From the NCBI GenBank assembly GCA_019916065.1, contig CM034233.1:19479936-19543935 (forward strand): a DNA stretch of 64,000 nt, given 5' to 3'. This DNA comes from Vitellaria paradoxa. Lineage: Eukaryota; Streptophyta; Magnoliopsida; Ericales; Sapotaceae. The notes beneath the pieces were generated by a model that ran no database searches, was not told the DNA's origin, and saw nothing but the letters and a program-made list of their open reading frames with translations. Both the position numbers and the translations under genes were made by a program. Positions 1 to 11,022 of this stretch are shown here, piece by piece (the first letter of the stretch is position 1; each line of letters begins with the position of its first letter).

Positions 1-1381
1 TTCATAATATAGATGGCAATTTGGATTGGAAGAGAGGATGTGATTACATGAATCTCATGCATACAACGTTCTACGTAAAGTTTCACATATATATTTATAC
101 ATACATTCACTCTAAAAATACACAAGCACAACACTTCATTCTTATTGAACTCTACCTAAGTATTTTCTAAACCCCATAACTAATTTAAGTATCGGATCCA
201 ATATTTAAATCTAGTGACACTAATTTAACGATATTTTGTGAATAAATAACATGATATTTTATATTTATGACATTTTTTAAAAGTGTTATTGAAATATAAG
301 TAAATTGGAGTGTTTTAATAATATTTTATATAAAAATGTCACCATTTACCTATTAATTGTGGCATTTTTTAAGCAATGTTATTAAATAACAAATAAATTG
401 TAATAATTTAATGACCACTTTATTAAGAAAAAGCCACTATTGATTCAATAGTTGTGGCATTTTTTAAAAAATGTCATTGAATCTCAATGATTTCACAACA
501 CTTTATGAGAGAGGATGTGATCCTTTACTTATTAGTTATGAAATTTTAAAAAAATTGCCATTAGATAACAAATAAATTATAATAGTTTGGTGACACTTTA
601 GTAAAAAAATACCACTCCAAGTTAAACAATAGTTGTAGCACTTTAAAAAAATGTCATATATTAAATTTCAAATAAAATCTAGTTATTTAATGACACTTCA
701 CTAGAGTATGTCACTTTATTTAGCAATTGTGGCACTCTTTGTTTTCATTTTATCCTATTCTCTTTTATTTTTTTCATTCACAATATTTATCTTTTTGTGT
801 CCCACATCGAAAAACACTACAATTTTACTCATTTATTTTATATATAAAACCACTAAATTGAAGTGTATAATTTTAAATGATATGGAAAATCTCATGAGTT
901 CTTAAAAGGGATCTACTTATTTATAAATTCAATATAGTTATCAAATTTACTTATTTCAAATACATTAAGTATTTAATAAAAAACAGAAATAAAAAATTTA
1001 TTTAAATTAAATTAAAAACAAAAATGAAAATATTTAAATAATAATTAGATTTTTTTATAATAATTAGATAAATGGCATTTATTAGTGTCGTAAAAAAACT
1101 TAATTATGGCACTTAAAATGACGTTTAAGGATCAAATGAAAACACTTATAAAATAGTAAATTTTCTATAATGATATTTCAAAGTGCCACTAACGAATATA
1201 TTTAATGACATTTAAAAATGTAAAAAATATATATATTTTGACATTTAAAGTGTCATAAAAGAAATCATGTCATCTAGCTAGAATGACACTTTTAAGTGTC
1301 ACCAAGAGTGCCAATAACACCTATCCTTACACGAGCATCTTTTGTATTTTTTAAAAATATCATTAGAAGGGGTTTGTAGTG
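1..1381. mobile_element. CACTA-like element remnant with subterminal repeats
   Basis: The stretch carries many diverged copies, on both strands, of a short motif of the type GTGGCATTTTTTAA followed by AATGTCATT (for example near 359, 455, 636, 730, 1073 and 1107, with inverted copies near 1183 and 1250). It stops at 1367-1381 with a terminus ending TTTGTAGTG, the right-end signature of CACTA (En/Spm) transposons; ATA follows. Dense subterminal motif arrays are typical of that superfamily. No transposase is visible, and the left end is either outside the window or at the CACTACAA near 815. The ORF at 708-905 is a by-product of the repeats. Confidence 0.5.
799..848 (+). promoter_or_regulatory. 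USE-like plus TATA-like motif pair in the CACTA-like region
   Basis: GTCCCACATCG (799-809) matches the plant snRNA upstream sequence element exactly. TATATAAA follows at 841-848, about 31 bp downstream. The sequence after the expected start (about 870) does not look like U1, U2, U3, U4 or U5 RNA, so a functional snRNA gene is not supported. Confidence 0.25.
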
Positions 1382-2447
1382 ATAATTATAATTGCCATTA
1401 AGTTCATATTTTGTTGTAGGCCAGGTGACGCTGAAAAAAGTGAGAAAGCAAACATCAATGATAAACTAAGATTAGAGAGGGTGTACCGATGTGGATGAAC
1501 CAATCTGGAGATCAGATATGGCTCTCTAGAGATGCTTATATTTGAAGATAAGTCATAAAAAGTTTGGAAAAAACAACAACGGTGAATAAAAATGCAAGCA
1601 GAGTAGGCTGAAGCAAGTTTCTAAGGGATTTCAAATTATATTAGCTCTAGTTGTCTTTCATGTGTTAGAAATCAAAAATGTTTTACTCGTATAGATGAAC
1701 AGTGCTTGAAACTGGGAACAGAAACGTTCAAACGTCCTTGTGTCGTCTACATGCCTTCTCCCTCTCCAAATGCTGTTCATAGTATTTAAAATTTCCTGCT
1801 GTTTAATGTAGATTTAAAGCCATGTTTTACACTGTTGAAGCATTCCTTAATAAAGTTATTGCTTATTTTGAATTGGTGAACAATATTAAAATATTCGTGA
1901 ATAATTCTTGCACATGGCTTGATAATAGTACTTAAATTGCCATTGCACGAGTTTGTAAGCTTAATAAATATTTGCGTGAATCGTAATGTATTAATATTGG
2001 GTAATGAGCATGATATATATATATATATATATATATGCGTGCGTGCGTGCTGAGCATGCATAGAGAGAGGGGCCTTTTTATATGAGGTACTGTAGTGTCT
2101 GGGGTTTGACCCCAAAATAATTTAAGAGTCATACATACCGATCGCGTTGATTTTTAAATATTGGGGGCTCGAGGTACATCAGATGTAGGACTAGAAGACG
2201 TTAATTTGAGTATGACGAGCTCGCGGGTAAAATTGAAATTCACAGTTGGGGATAGTGAGGATTTAGGACATGTTCGAAACATTATTAGTTAAATAATATT
2301 GGCCATGAATTACTAATTTGATATAATGTTAATTAACTATTGAATTACTATCTGTTATGTTGCATGTGCATGGATTTCTGTGCTTAGTTGGTCACCCCTC
2401 TCTATAACAAATTTTCAGATGATCGGTGGTACTAATGGTAGTGCAAT
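1382..2447. other. Intergenic AT-rich sequence
   Basis: No gene is supported. An AT microsatellite followed by GCGTGCGTGC lies near 2011-2050. Short ORFs across 1786-2132 have no domain or codon pattern of interest. Confidence 0.6.
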
Positions 2448-2464
2448 GATTTAGTAGATTTCTT
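2448..2464. repeat. Target-site duplication of the 2.5 kb SINE (left copy)
   Basis: GATTTAGTAGATTTCTT, repeated without mismatch at 2784-2800. Such length and identity indicate a fairly young insertion. Confidence 0.85.
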
Positions 2465-2783
2465 CTGAGGTCGGGGAGAAACCTGCAACCGCTACTTATG
2501 GGTGCGCGCTAGGTGAAACCCGTCCCGTGGTCCTAACCGGCAAAGAACCTATTCATGGGTGCGCGCTAGGTGAAACCCGTCCTGTGGCCCTAACCGGCAA
2601 AGAACCACGAGGAGGTAAACCAACCTAGGCAAGCTCTGGCTGACCGGCTCAGCCGAAAAGGCTGTTAGATAGCCCTCCACAATTAGAGGAAAGACTGCTC
2701 CCAAGAGGAGTCGAACCCGGGACCTATTGGTCCCAGGCCCTTCAGCCCGCCATCCGAACCAACTCGACTATCCCTTTCGGGAC
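2465..2783 (-). mobile_element. tRNA-derived SINE with perfect 17-bp target-site duplication
   Basis: Both sides carry the identical 17-mer GATTTAGTAGATTTCTT (2448-2464 and 2784-2800), a textbook target duplication from target-primed reverse transcription. Read on the minus strand, the head near 2775-2690 holds a Pol III A-box-like TAGTCGAGTTGG and a B-box-like GGTTCGACTCC, as in tRNA-derived SINEs. The body contains a direct 57-bp tandem duplication (2498-2554 and 2555-2611). It is about 319 bp long and much more GC-rich than its surroundings. It is not a tRNA gene, since no cloverleaf closes, and no coding capacity is expected. Confidence 0.8.
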
Positions 2784-3269
2784 GATTTAGTAGATTTCTT
2801 TTTTTTATGACTTCTGGTTTTATTTGACTGTGCCCAATTTGTGAATACCTTAGATGAGATTAGTGGTGTAATATTGTTTTATTTGCTTCGTATTAATTAG
2901 GGGTGGCAAAATCAACTTAAACCCATCAACCCGTCCAATTAAATCCATAATAAATGGGTTTGGGTCCTATTATTTTACTAATTAGGTTGTAATTGGGTAA
3001 CTTATAAAATACCCATTTATAAACGGGTGCAATCGGATTGTGAAATGGGACCCGTTAAAACACCTATTTAAATTAAAAAAAATTAGTTTAATCCCCCTCT
3101 TTATACTGCTCTCTCTCTCACCTCTCTCTGGCTCTCCAAAGAGAGAAATAACACACACACACACACACAAACATGCACGTACGTGCACGCGCGCGCGCAC
3201 ACACATGCAAACACACCCACGCGCACACACACGCACACACATGTACGCGCGCACGCGCCTGCACACGCA

Positions 3270-3888
3270 TAGGGATGTCAACGAGGCGGGTATGAGGCGG
3301 GTATGACCTTTTCTGTCACTATCCCCGTTTAGTAATACCCTTACCCATCCCTGTCCCCATCCCTGTTTCGGAGAAAAAAATTTTTCCCATCCCTGTCCCC
3401 ACGAAATAATAAATTCTCCATCCCCGTCCTCATTTACCCGTCAAGTATATTAACTATTACAAATTATATATTATATGTATAAAATAAATATTTAAAATTA
3501 TTATAAATATTGTATATATTAAATAAAAAATATATTACATATATATATTAAATAAAAATTAAAAAAATATATATAATCTTTGACTTTGGCTGATGCACTT
3601 AACCAAAGAGGAAGTGGCCTTTATTTATAACCTCACAAGGCCTTTACTTCTTTATGAGAAACCGATGTGAGACTTCTAAAGGATTCACCACACCAACAAA
3701 ATTAACAAATAAATATTTAAATGGGTACAGGGCGGGGTGGAGACTATCGTACCCGTCCTCGTACTCATGCGGGTAACATTTCAAATTTTCATACATGTCC
3801 CCGTCCCTGCTATTAACATCCCCATACCCTCCCCGAATGGGGCTGGTGAAGCGGGTACCCCCAGATACGGGTATATTTGACATCCCTA
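3270..3888. mobile_element. hAT-like MITE nested inside the CA-rich tract
   Basis: It begins TAGGGATGTCAA and ends TTGACATCCCTA, perfect 12-bp inverted termini, flanked by identical 8-bp copies of CACACGCA (3262-3269 and 3889-3896). Subterminal GCGGGTA/TACCCGC motifs occur on both sides. At 619 bp with no coding capacity it is a non-autonomous element. Its termini resemble those of the outer element (TAGGG.TG.CAA), so both probably belong to one hAT-type lineage. The duplication lies in low-complexity CA sequence, which weakens it slightly as independent evidence. Confidence 0.7.
3617..3673 (-). promoter_or_regulatory. USE-like plus TATA-like motif pair inside the nested MITE
   Basis: On the minus strand GTCTCACATCGGT (3673-3661) resembles the plant snRNA upstream sequence element (RTCCCACATCG). 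About 31 bp downstream lies TTATAAATAAAGG (3629-3617). Spacing and order are those of plant Pol II snRNA promoters, but no snRNA follows, so this is at most a promoter look-alike carried by a repeat. Confidence 0.25.
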
Positions 3889-4668
3889 CACACGCACACA
3901 CACGCAAGCACACCCACACACGCGCAAGCACACCCACACACGCGCACACACGCATGCGCGTGCGCGTGCACACACGCACATGTAAACACACCCCCTCACA
4001 CACACGCACACACGTGTACACACGCACAGATGCGCACACACGCGCGCGCACACACACATACAAACACACCCACACACACTCGCACACGTGTGCACACACA
4101 CGCACGCACGCACACACCCGCACGCACACTCTCACACACCCACGTGCACACACGCGTGCACGCGCGCACACATGCATGCACGAACACGCGTACTCATGCA
4201 TGCACGCTCACGCACGCACACGTACGCACGCACACACACACTCGAGTACGTGCACACACACGCACACGCACACACTCACACAGAAAGAGAGTTGTTGATT
4301 TAAAATTGAATAAAAAATAAATCGATTCGTATAAATTCGAAATTAACTAAAAATTGTAAATATAATATATAATATTGTAAAATATGTATAATATTATATT
4401 AATTAAAATAAATATTGATGTATTTATATATATACACATTAATTGAAATAAATTTTTAATTTTTTTTTAAAGAGTAAGTTAGGTTATAAGTAAATGAGTT
4501 GTGATATGGGTTCATGGGTTAGTAATAACTCATATTTAACCCGCCTTTTAAATAGGTGAGTTTGGGTTGCACTCATTTAACCTCCAACCCGTTTAAACCC
4601 ATCATTAATCCGTTTAATCCCATCACTAACCCGCCCAACCCGTCCATTTTGCCCCCTCTACTATTAAT

Positions 4669-5212
4669 CGACTATATTAATTATGGATGATTTGTTTTTT
4701 ATTATCCACATTATCAATTACGATTATTATCTAAATATTTTGAGGGTTGCAGAGACGTAATCTAGTGACTCAAATATTTTTATTATTATTTCAATATATT
4801 TGGTTTAATTGACACTTAATTTCGTAGGTTGTACCTTGACAGGACTTAAATTATTGATTTAAATTTTCTAATTTCACGATTGTCTATTAACCTACATTGT
4901 CCACTATTAGGTTAAAATCTAAGTTTGATAATTTCTCTCGATAGAAAAACACTCTCTTTTCTTTTCTAAGAGACTCCTTTCTTTAGCTTAGGATCAAGTT
5001 CTCTCTCCTTGAGAAATGCTTTCTATTGTCTTTTATAGACCCCAAGGATGGTTGTCTCCATGGACCACAAACAAAGAGGGCTCTATTAAATTTTGCCAAA
5101 TCATTGTACTGGTCCGTTCTATGGTACATCAAAATGGCGAATTCTTTGGAGGGTGTTAAGGAAAGATGATTGTAATTATTTAAATATTAATAGGAAATAA
5201 GTGTAATTTATC

Positions 5213-5244
<32 letters not shown>

Positions 5245-5768
5245 ATATGTATGCATATGTTTTTATCACAAAAACTCTGATTGATTTCTCAGTGTATATC
5301 TTCTTTACTTTTTCTGCAATGTTATACGTGTGCGCCCTAATTTAGATCAAAGTGAAAGGAAGTTTCTCACAAAATAGTATTTTGACTTGTAATCAAATGC
5401 ACCTCTGATTGAATTGTAGCCTGAAAATTAAGCAATGGTTCTATATCTAACCTTTCATGTGCTTAAGTTTGTCAAAGATGTGTCATTTATGGCTCTGTTG
5501 CCTCTTCAAGAAAAAATAACACCAGCAAAGTTATTTTAGATAATGATTAGTTCTAAGCCTTATTTAAAATTTCATTTTAGAATATAATTTTTTTAAATTA
5601 ATTAAGAGATTAAGTTTTTAATTAATTACAATCTCCTCCATAAATGACTATTTTACTTGTACACTCCCACTATTAATTGTTTAATTTTCAAGGATGATTA
5701 CTTGAAAAGTGATGTCACAAGTTTAGAACTAATTAAAAATTTAAGTTCTTAATTATTAGATAAAGCTT

Positions 5769-5771
<3 letters not shown>
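4669..5771. other. Intergenic AT-rich sequence
   Basis: No gene is supported. An AT repeat lies near 5213-5236. This is the 3' flank of the minus-strand MYB gene. Confidence 0.6.

Positions 5772-5854
<83 letters not shown>
5772..5854. repeat. Compound (TA)n(GA)n microsatellite
   Basis: About 28 bp of TA repeats run directly into about 54 bp of uninterrupted AG repeats. It lies some 280 bp beyond the MYB stop codon, in its 3' flank, and is probably length-polymorphic. Confidence 0.9.
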
Positions 5855-5858
<4 letters not shown>

Positions 5859-6132
5859 CCAACATTCATCTACCCAACTACGTACGCAACCTTGGTAAGA
5901 ATACATGAAAACTCGAATACAAGCATCCATGATTTCTTAATTACATGCATGAATATACGCCCCATTTTTGATAAATAAACATAGTTAATTAATATTTCAC
6001 TTGACGACTTCTCCGGCGTTAACGACAAACAACTTCTACCTGATTAATTCGTCCTTACAGCAATATAGATACATTGCAACGCACGCTTACGACCACTCTC
6101 CCACAAACAAGTACATTAATCTGGCTCATTAT

Positions 6133-7761
6133 TTAGAACACAGGCGAACCGAATGGCGCACAGTTCACCAAATTATTCAATACGCTGTTCCAATAAGCCT
6201 TGTTCTCTTCAAAATCGCCGCTGACCTTATTATTATTATCATCATCACAGTTAAAGGCATTCGTATTACTACTCTCGAGCAAAATATCTGTAAGGCCCTC
6301 GATGAAATTCGGAAGCAGCAGCCCGTTTCCATTCTCTGTCTTCAAGGACTCTCCCTTAATGCATCCGCCATCAATGTAATAATCAGCCATGTCATGGAAA
6401 CGCTTGACGCCATTGTTCGTCAGTTTTCCTATTTCAGCTTCTATTTTCATGGCCATGGCTTGGCATGCGCTGAAATTGCTGATATATTCACTTCCTGCTA
6501 AGGAGTTTTGGACGAATAGCGGTCCATCGGCAGGGATTGGAAATGGGTTTTGCGAGAAGGTCAAGGTTGATGCTGGGGATGACTCTGGATTGGTATTACT
6601 GGCGGCGGCGGTGGAATAGATGCTGCTAGTTCGTGCCCCTCGCCACGCGGTTAGTACGTCCAGACATAGGGACTGTGGCCGCGGCGGCTGCGGCGGGACA
6701 AAATCGGTGACGTTGTTGAGGAGCTGAGGTGAAACAGAGTTTCCGAGGTGACTTTGGAAAGGATTGGACACGGGGAGCTTGGAGGAGACTCGGACGAGTC
6801 TCGCCTCGGCTTCGAGCCTGGTACTCTCCCACTGAGCCATGTGGCTAAGGTTGGCTGCGTCTTTCATCTGTTCAGGGCCGAGGGAGTCACTGCTCTTGGG
6901 CTTGTGAGTCACTGGATCGATCCCCATCTTTGTTAGTCTTTTCTTCAGATGTGTGTTCCAGTGGTTCTTTATGTCGTTGTCAGTTCTCTTCGGCAAGTGA
7001 GCTGCTATGGCAGACCACCTAAATCAATATAAACAGTAAGTAACATAGTATATTTATATATATATAGAAAAAAAGTTATGTAACTCAGAAAGCTGAAGCT
7101 GAAAAGTGGGATGTTTGGTAAATAACCTATATATGAACACATTGATCCATGTAGGTGGATCATGATCTTCTCTGTCACTTCTATTTTACTATTTTTGTTT
7201 TAACTTTACCAATTATAATCTGAAAAGTAAGGCAGTGAACAACTGAGTAATTTTTTTCCTTTCATTTTTTTTAAGGAAAACCAAAAAAAAAAAAAGGAGC
7301 AATGATGCTAGCTATAATAATCATCAGTTAACTCTTGAGATCACATAAATGACTTGGTGAAGGTAAAGAAACTAATAATCCCTTCTTTCACCTGTTTCCA
7401 AGAAGGGCGTGTAGTTGGATGATGGTCTGCTCTTCTTGCAAACTGAACTTTCCTCTCTTGATATCCGGTCTGAGATAGTTAATCCACCTCAGTCTGCAGC
7501 TCTTCCCACATCTACGGAGCCCTATCAACCACACAACACCCCCAAAAATTTATACAATCAAACACACACACATATCACTATATATATATACACCGAGTGC
7601 ATGTATATTTATTTGTATAATATATTACCTGCTTTCGCGGGCAGGGCACGCCAGCTTCCATGGCCGTGTTCTTCAATGTAAGCCAAGAGCTTCTGATCTT
7701 CTTCAGGTGTCCATGGCCCTTTCTTCAGCCCAACCTTTTCACAGCATGGTGACCTCCCCAT
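6133..7761 (-). CDS. R2R3-MYB transcription factor, MIXTA/MYB16/MYB106-like (subgroup 9)
   Basis: Three exons on the minus strand: 7761-7629 (133 bp), 7521-7392 (130 bp) and 7018-6133 (886 bp), all with GT-AG introns, giving 382 residues. The 133/130 bp lengths are canonical for plant R2R3-MYBs. It starts [18 protein letters not shown]2 has Trp17, Trp37 and Trp57; R3 has Phe70, Trp89 and Trp108. The DNA-recognition segment reads [17 protein letters not shown], and a subgroup-9 motif [16 protein letters not shown] begins at residue 148. The C-terminus ends [20 protein letters not shown]. The bHLH-binding signature in R3 is absent, as in this subgroup. Known members are nuclear regulators of conical or papillate epidermal cells, trichome branching and cuticle synthesis; that role here is inferred from family. 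All junctions are open and the protein looks intact. The next-best assignment is another R2R3-MYB subgroup. Confidence 0.93.
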
Positions 7762-7823
7762 TTCAGAACCAACACAAATAAGGTATACTACTACCTATAC
7801 TAGCTGAAGTCTCTGTAGCTGCC

Positions 7824-7830
7824 TATATAA
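7824..7830 (-). promoter_or_regulatory. Candidate TATA box of the MYB gene
   Basis: On the minus strand the sequence reads GGGGTTATATAGGC, about 65 bp upstream of the start codon. A start site roughly 30 bp downstream would leave a leader of about 35 nt. It is the best TATA match in the first 150 bp but is untested. Confidence 0.4.
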
Positions 7831-10113
7831 CCCCAAGGGGCAAACAAACCTCCTATACAAGAGCAGATTGGAGAGTGTATTGTGGTTGGTAAAAAGGCTA
7901 AGTCTCAATATATAAGAATTAAGAATTAAATATGCTGTCATGGTACCGTTACACCCCCTTAATTTCCCCGCAGATGGAGTTATTATATTTTCCTTTCTTC
8001 AATCACTAGCCAGCGAAAGTTTATCAAGGGACAAATTCTGATGATTGGGGTTGCTTTCCATACATAGGAAATACAAATAATTAATGCATTCGGTTAGTAT
8101 GTTCAGTTAGTTGCTAATCCATAGATGGGTTAATATATGATTGTCATTAAAAAAAATATCAAAAATTTCAGATTTTATCAAAATTTTCTAACTTCTTTCA
8201 ATTAATTAAATTTCACCACCTATTTTTATACTAACTTTTTATTTTATTATTTTTTTTTGTCATCCAAAAATCACCTAAAATGAAAAATACTAGTCAACTC
8301 AAAAGTATTACAAGAAATAATTATGAGGACAATGTTGCATCAATCTATAGTTGTGAATATTATATCATACAGTATATCGATTTTACTATTGGTACATTAC
8401 GTATGATACCGGTGCATTTTAGGAAGAAATTATAAAATTTATATTTATAAAAAATATATATCTACTTAAAATATTTAACATATCATTTAAATAATAATAA
8501 AATATAATTTAATTGCAAAATATAAGTTATAAATATCATGTTAATTAATATTAACTGACATAACCAATTTACAATGCTCTACAGTTTATAACCGTAATAA
8601 CAAAATAAAAAAAAATAATTTGACGTAGAGTTGGATAAAAAAATAAGAAGAAATAAAAAGATTATATTTGTCATTCTTTATTTTATAAGGTTTAATTAGG
8701 ATATAAATAAAAATAAAAATAATCCAAGATAAAATACCAAAAAACTAAAAAAATTTTGATACTATTCGGTATTTACTAGTATTCCAAAATTGGTCGATAC
8801 AAATCACAATACAAAACAAAATAGAATGAGATACAGTTTCAAAATACAACACATGTTTATAAGTGTTATTTTCATATTTTGTTAATTAAAAATTGATAAT
8901 GTGCCTTGTTGTGGTGTGAAAAATTATTACATTAGCAATGTATTAAAATTAAACTTCTTGAGTAATATTGTAATAGCTGGTATTCATTTTTGGTCAATTT
9001 TTAAGATTTTTGTGTCATTTAAATATTTAGATATTTGAAAATAGGGGTTTGATTTGAATTGTTGACTTTATTTATTTTTTTTTTTAGCCGAATTGGACTA
9101 AATTTATGTTTGAACTTGGAGTTGAACCTAGGACACAACCCATTATCAATAAAGAAACTAAATATTTAATTATATTTTATTTAAAATTTTGACGACCAAT
9201 TAATCTAAAAAATTAACTATTTAGCGATTGAAATTTATTTTGGTTTAAAGAGTAATCCTTGGCGATTAATTGATCAACAAAAGTTCCTCCTAGCGACTAA
9301 TTTTAATTTGCTCGAGAAAAATCTCTCTTTAACAATCAAATTTATATTTGTTTAAGAAAAAAGAAAAATCAATAACAAAAGTATGTTTTCTTGCAGTGAA
9401 AATATTCCATCCTGTTCTGGCATATTTTTGTGACGGAGTGTGATGTGTCATTATAGATTAATTATGCTCATAGATATAGCAAATTTATGTACTTAATTAA
9501 AACAAATGAAATATGACGTTTGCAGGTTCGAAGTGTAGGCAACTCTTTTGGCTTGGGAAAGAAAAAAAAAAGTAAAAATCTTTGTTAATTAGCATTTCTC
9601 GAAGTATTAATTAAATCTAAAACTCCTGCTTTTTTTTTCTTTTCTTTTCTTTAATTAATTTGAAATTGAATTAAACCAATTTATATATATATAATAAAAG
9701 TCTTTCATAATGAATTATTTTTTCCAAAATAATAAATTTTTTAAATTGTTACATTATTTTAATAATTTTTTAGAAAAATATTTTGATAACATTTTACTAG
9801 TCACTAAAATAATGTCATCCTTGTTTTTTTATTTCTTTTCTTTCCTTTTCTTTTCTTTTCTTTTCATTTGCCATCTCAACTTCATCATTTATAATATCCT
9901 TGTTGCCATGGTATTTATTTATCCACAATATTGATTTCTTATCAACTGCGATGATTAATAAAGGAACCACATTGAGGTGGTATTATTTTCATGCAGAAAT
10001 ATGCTACGCTTACTTTCTTCAATTCATATCTTTGGCTATACTCTGATCAAAACGACATTATTTTGCCCTTTAAAAAAGAAAAAAGAAAATTCAAAACCAA
10101 GGACCCGGCTTAG
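7831..10113. other. Upstream region of the MYB gene and AT-rich intergenic sequence
   Basis: No gene is supported. Sequence near 8345-8830 has diverged inverted ACCGGT/CGGTATT-type motifs and may be an old DNA-element remnant. Pyrimidine-rich low-complexity runs lie near 9620-9660 and 9820-9870. Confidence 0.5.
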
Positions 10114-10293
10114 ACCAAGAAGGCTGGCGCCGGCGGTGGGTGTTCGACGGCCAAGTACAAGAAGAAGGTCCGCGAAGGGCTTGGGAAGACCAAAGCCGTG
10201 GCTTCAACCGGCGCGAGGAAGATGAAGGAAGGGACCGTCGTTGGCTTCCAGTGGATCAAGGGCAAGTATCACAAGGCTGCTCAGAAACACTGA
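10114..10293 (+). pseudogene. 3' coding fragment of a small basic plant protein
   Basis: One frame stays open for 59 codons from just after TAG (10111-10113) to TGA (10291-10293). It is strongly GC-rich against AT-rich flanks, so it looks like former coding sequence. The product is Lys-rich: STAKYKKKVREGLGKTKA near the N-side and a tail GFQWIKGKYHKAAQKH. I recall small plant proteins of unknown function, about 60-80 residues, ending in a similar W-I-K-x-K-Y tail; that match is from memory and unverified. No ATG lies in frame at the 5' side, so the fragment is a truncated or retrocopied gene, or the last exon of a gene whose first exon I cannot place. The TAG could be an intron acceptor, but the pyrimidine tract before it is poor. 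Confidence 0.45.
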
Positions 10294-10517
10294 TCCATCA
10301 AACCCACCTATACATATACATACATATATACAAGCATTTTTAGATTAAAGGGCCAAAATGACATTTGGTTAGGGTATAACCAAAGGTTTAAACTGAATGC
10401 AGTAAACATAACATTTTCTGTATTTTCATATTACTTTTATAATACCATTTACAAACATTAACCGGAGAATTAGTTAAATTTGGGCAGTTGCCATTACCCA
10501 CAGTTGCCAATTTTTTA

Positions 10518-11022
10518 AGGGGTAAATTACATTTTTTTCTTAATAGTTGAACAATTATATTTACACTATTTAATATTTAAAAATTATACTTATTTTTCTT
10601 ATTTTGAAATGTTACTTATATTGACGTTATTCCATTAAATCAACCATTAAAACTTAATAAATACTGTCACATGAGTAGAAATTTTAGATATTTTTTTTAT
10701 TTTATCTCTCTCGTTCACATATTTATCTATTTTCTTTACGAAAATATCTAATATATTTTATTTTTTATTTTTTATTACTTATTTTTAGAGATTTATGTAA
10801 AGAAAATTGATAAAAATATGAGAGATAGAGGAATAAAAGAGAAAAAATATCTAAAATTTTAACTACTTTGTATTTTTTTTATTAAGTTTTAATAGTTGAT
10901 TTAATATAAATGTGTCAATATTAATAACATTTTCAAAAAAATATAAATATAATTTTTAAATATTGAGAGGTAAAAATATAATTATCTAAATATTAATTGG
11001 TGCATGATAAGTATAATTTACA
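10518..11022. mobile_element. Foldback/MITE element, copy 1
   Basis: Termini are GGGGTAAATTACA on the left and ATAATTTAC on the right. The two halves are largely complementary; for example ATCTCTCTCGTTCACATATT near 10705 pairs with a region near 10820-10835. A second diverged copy lies at 25128-25621 with the same ends and the same central inverted repeats. There is no coding capacity. Confidence 0.5.

Larger units (their letters stand above)
3150..4281. repeat. CA/CG-rich alternating purine-pyrimidine microsatellite, split by a MITE
   Basis: Two tracts (about 3150-3269 and 3889-4281) consist of CA, CG and CACG steps with almost strict purine-pyrimidine alternation. They were one tract before the nested element at 3270-3888 inserted. 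All six frames give artefactual Cys/Val/Arg- or Thr/His-rich ORFs here. Confidence 0.85.
2898..4660. mobile_element. hAT-like non-autonomous element, outer copy
   Basis: The left end reads TAGGGGTGGCAAAAT (2898-2912). The reverse complement of the right end reads TAGAGGGGGCAAAAT (4646-4660), matching at 13 of 15 positions. The flanks are GTATTAAT (2890-2897) and CTATTAAT (4661-4668), an 8-bp duplication with one mismatch, as expected for hAT transposons. Subterminal regions repeat ACCCATTTA/AACCCGCC-type motifs in opposite orientations. The middle consists of CA/CG-rich simple sequence and a second nested element; no transposase is present. Confidence 0.65.

Noticed and set aside
799..905. 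snRNA gene after the USE-TATA pair at 0.8 kb.
   Set aside because: The sequence after the predicted start lacks any U1-U6 or U3 hallmark.
2690..2775. tRNA gene on the minus strand near 2.7 kb.
   Set aside because: Internal promoter boxes are present, but no cloverleaf closes and the element has a SINE-type target duplication.
2982..4320. Several long ORFs on both strands (up to 185 codons), Cys/Val/Arg- or Thr/His-rich.
   Set aside because: They are translations of the CA/CG microsatellite; the alternating sequence lacks stops in all frames and the products have no domains.
6001..6936. Plus-strand ORFs across the MYB exon 3.
   Set aside because: They are shadows of the minus-strand MYB coding sequence.
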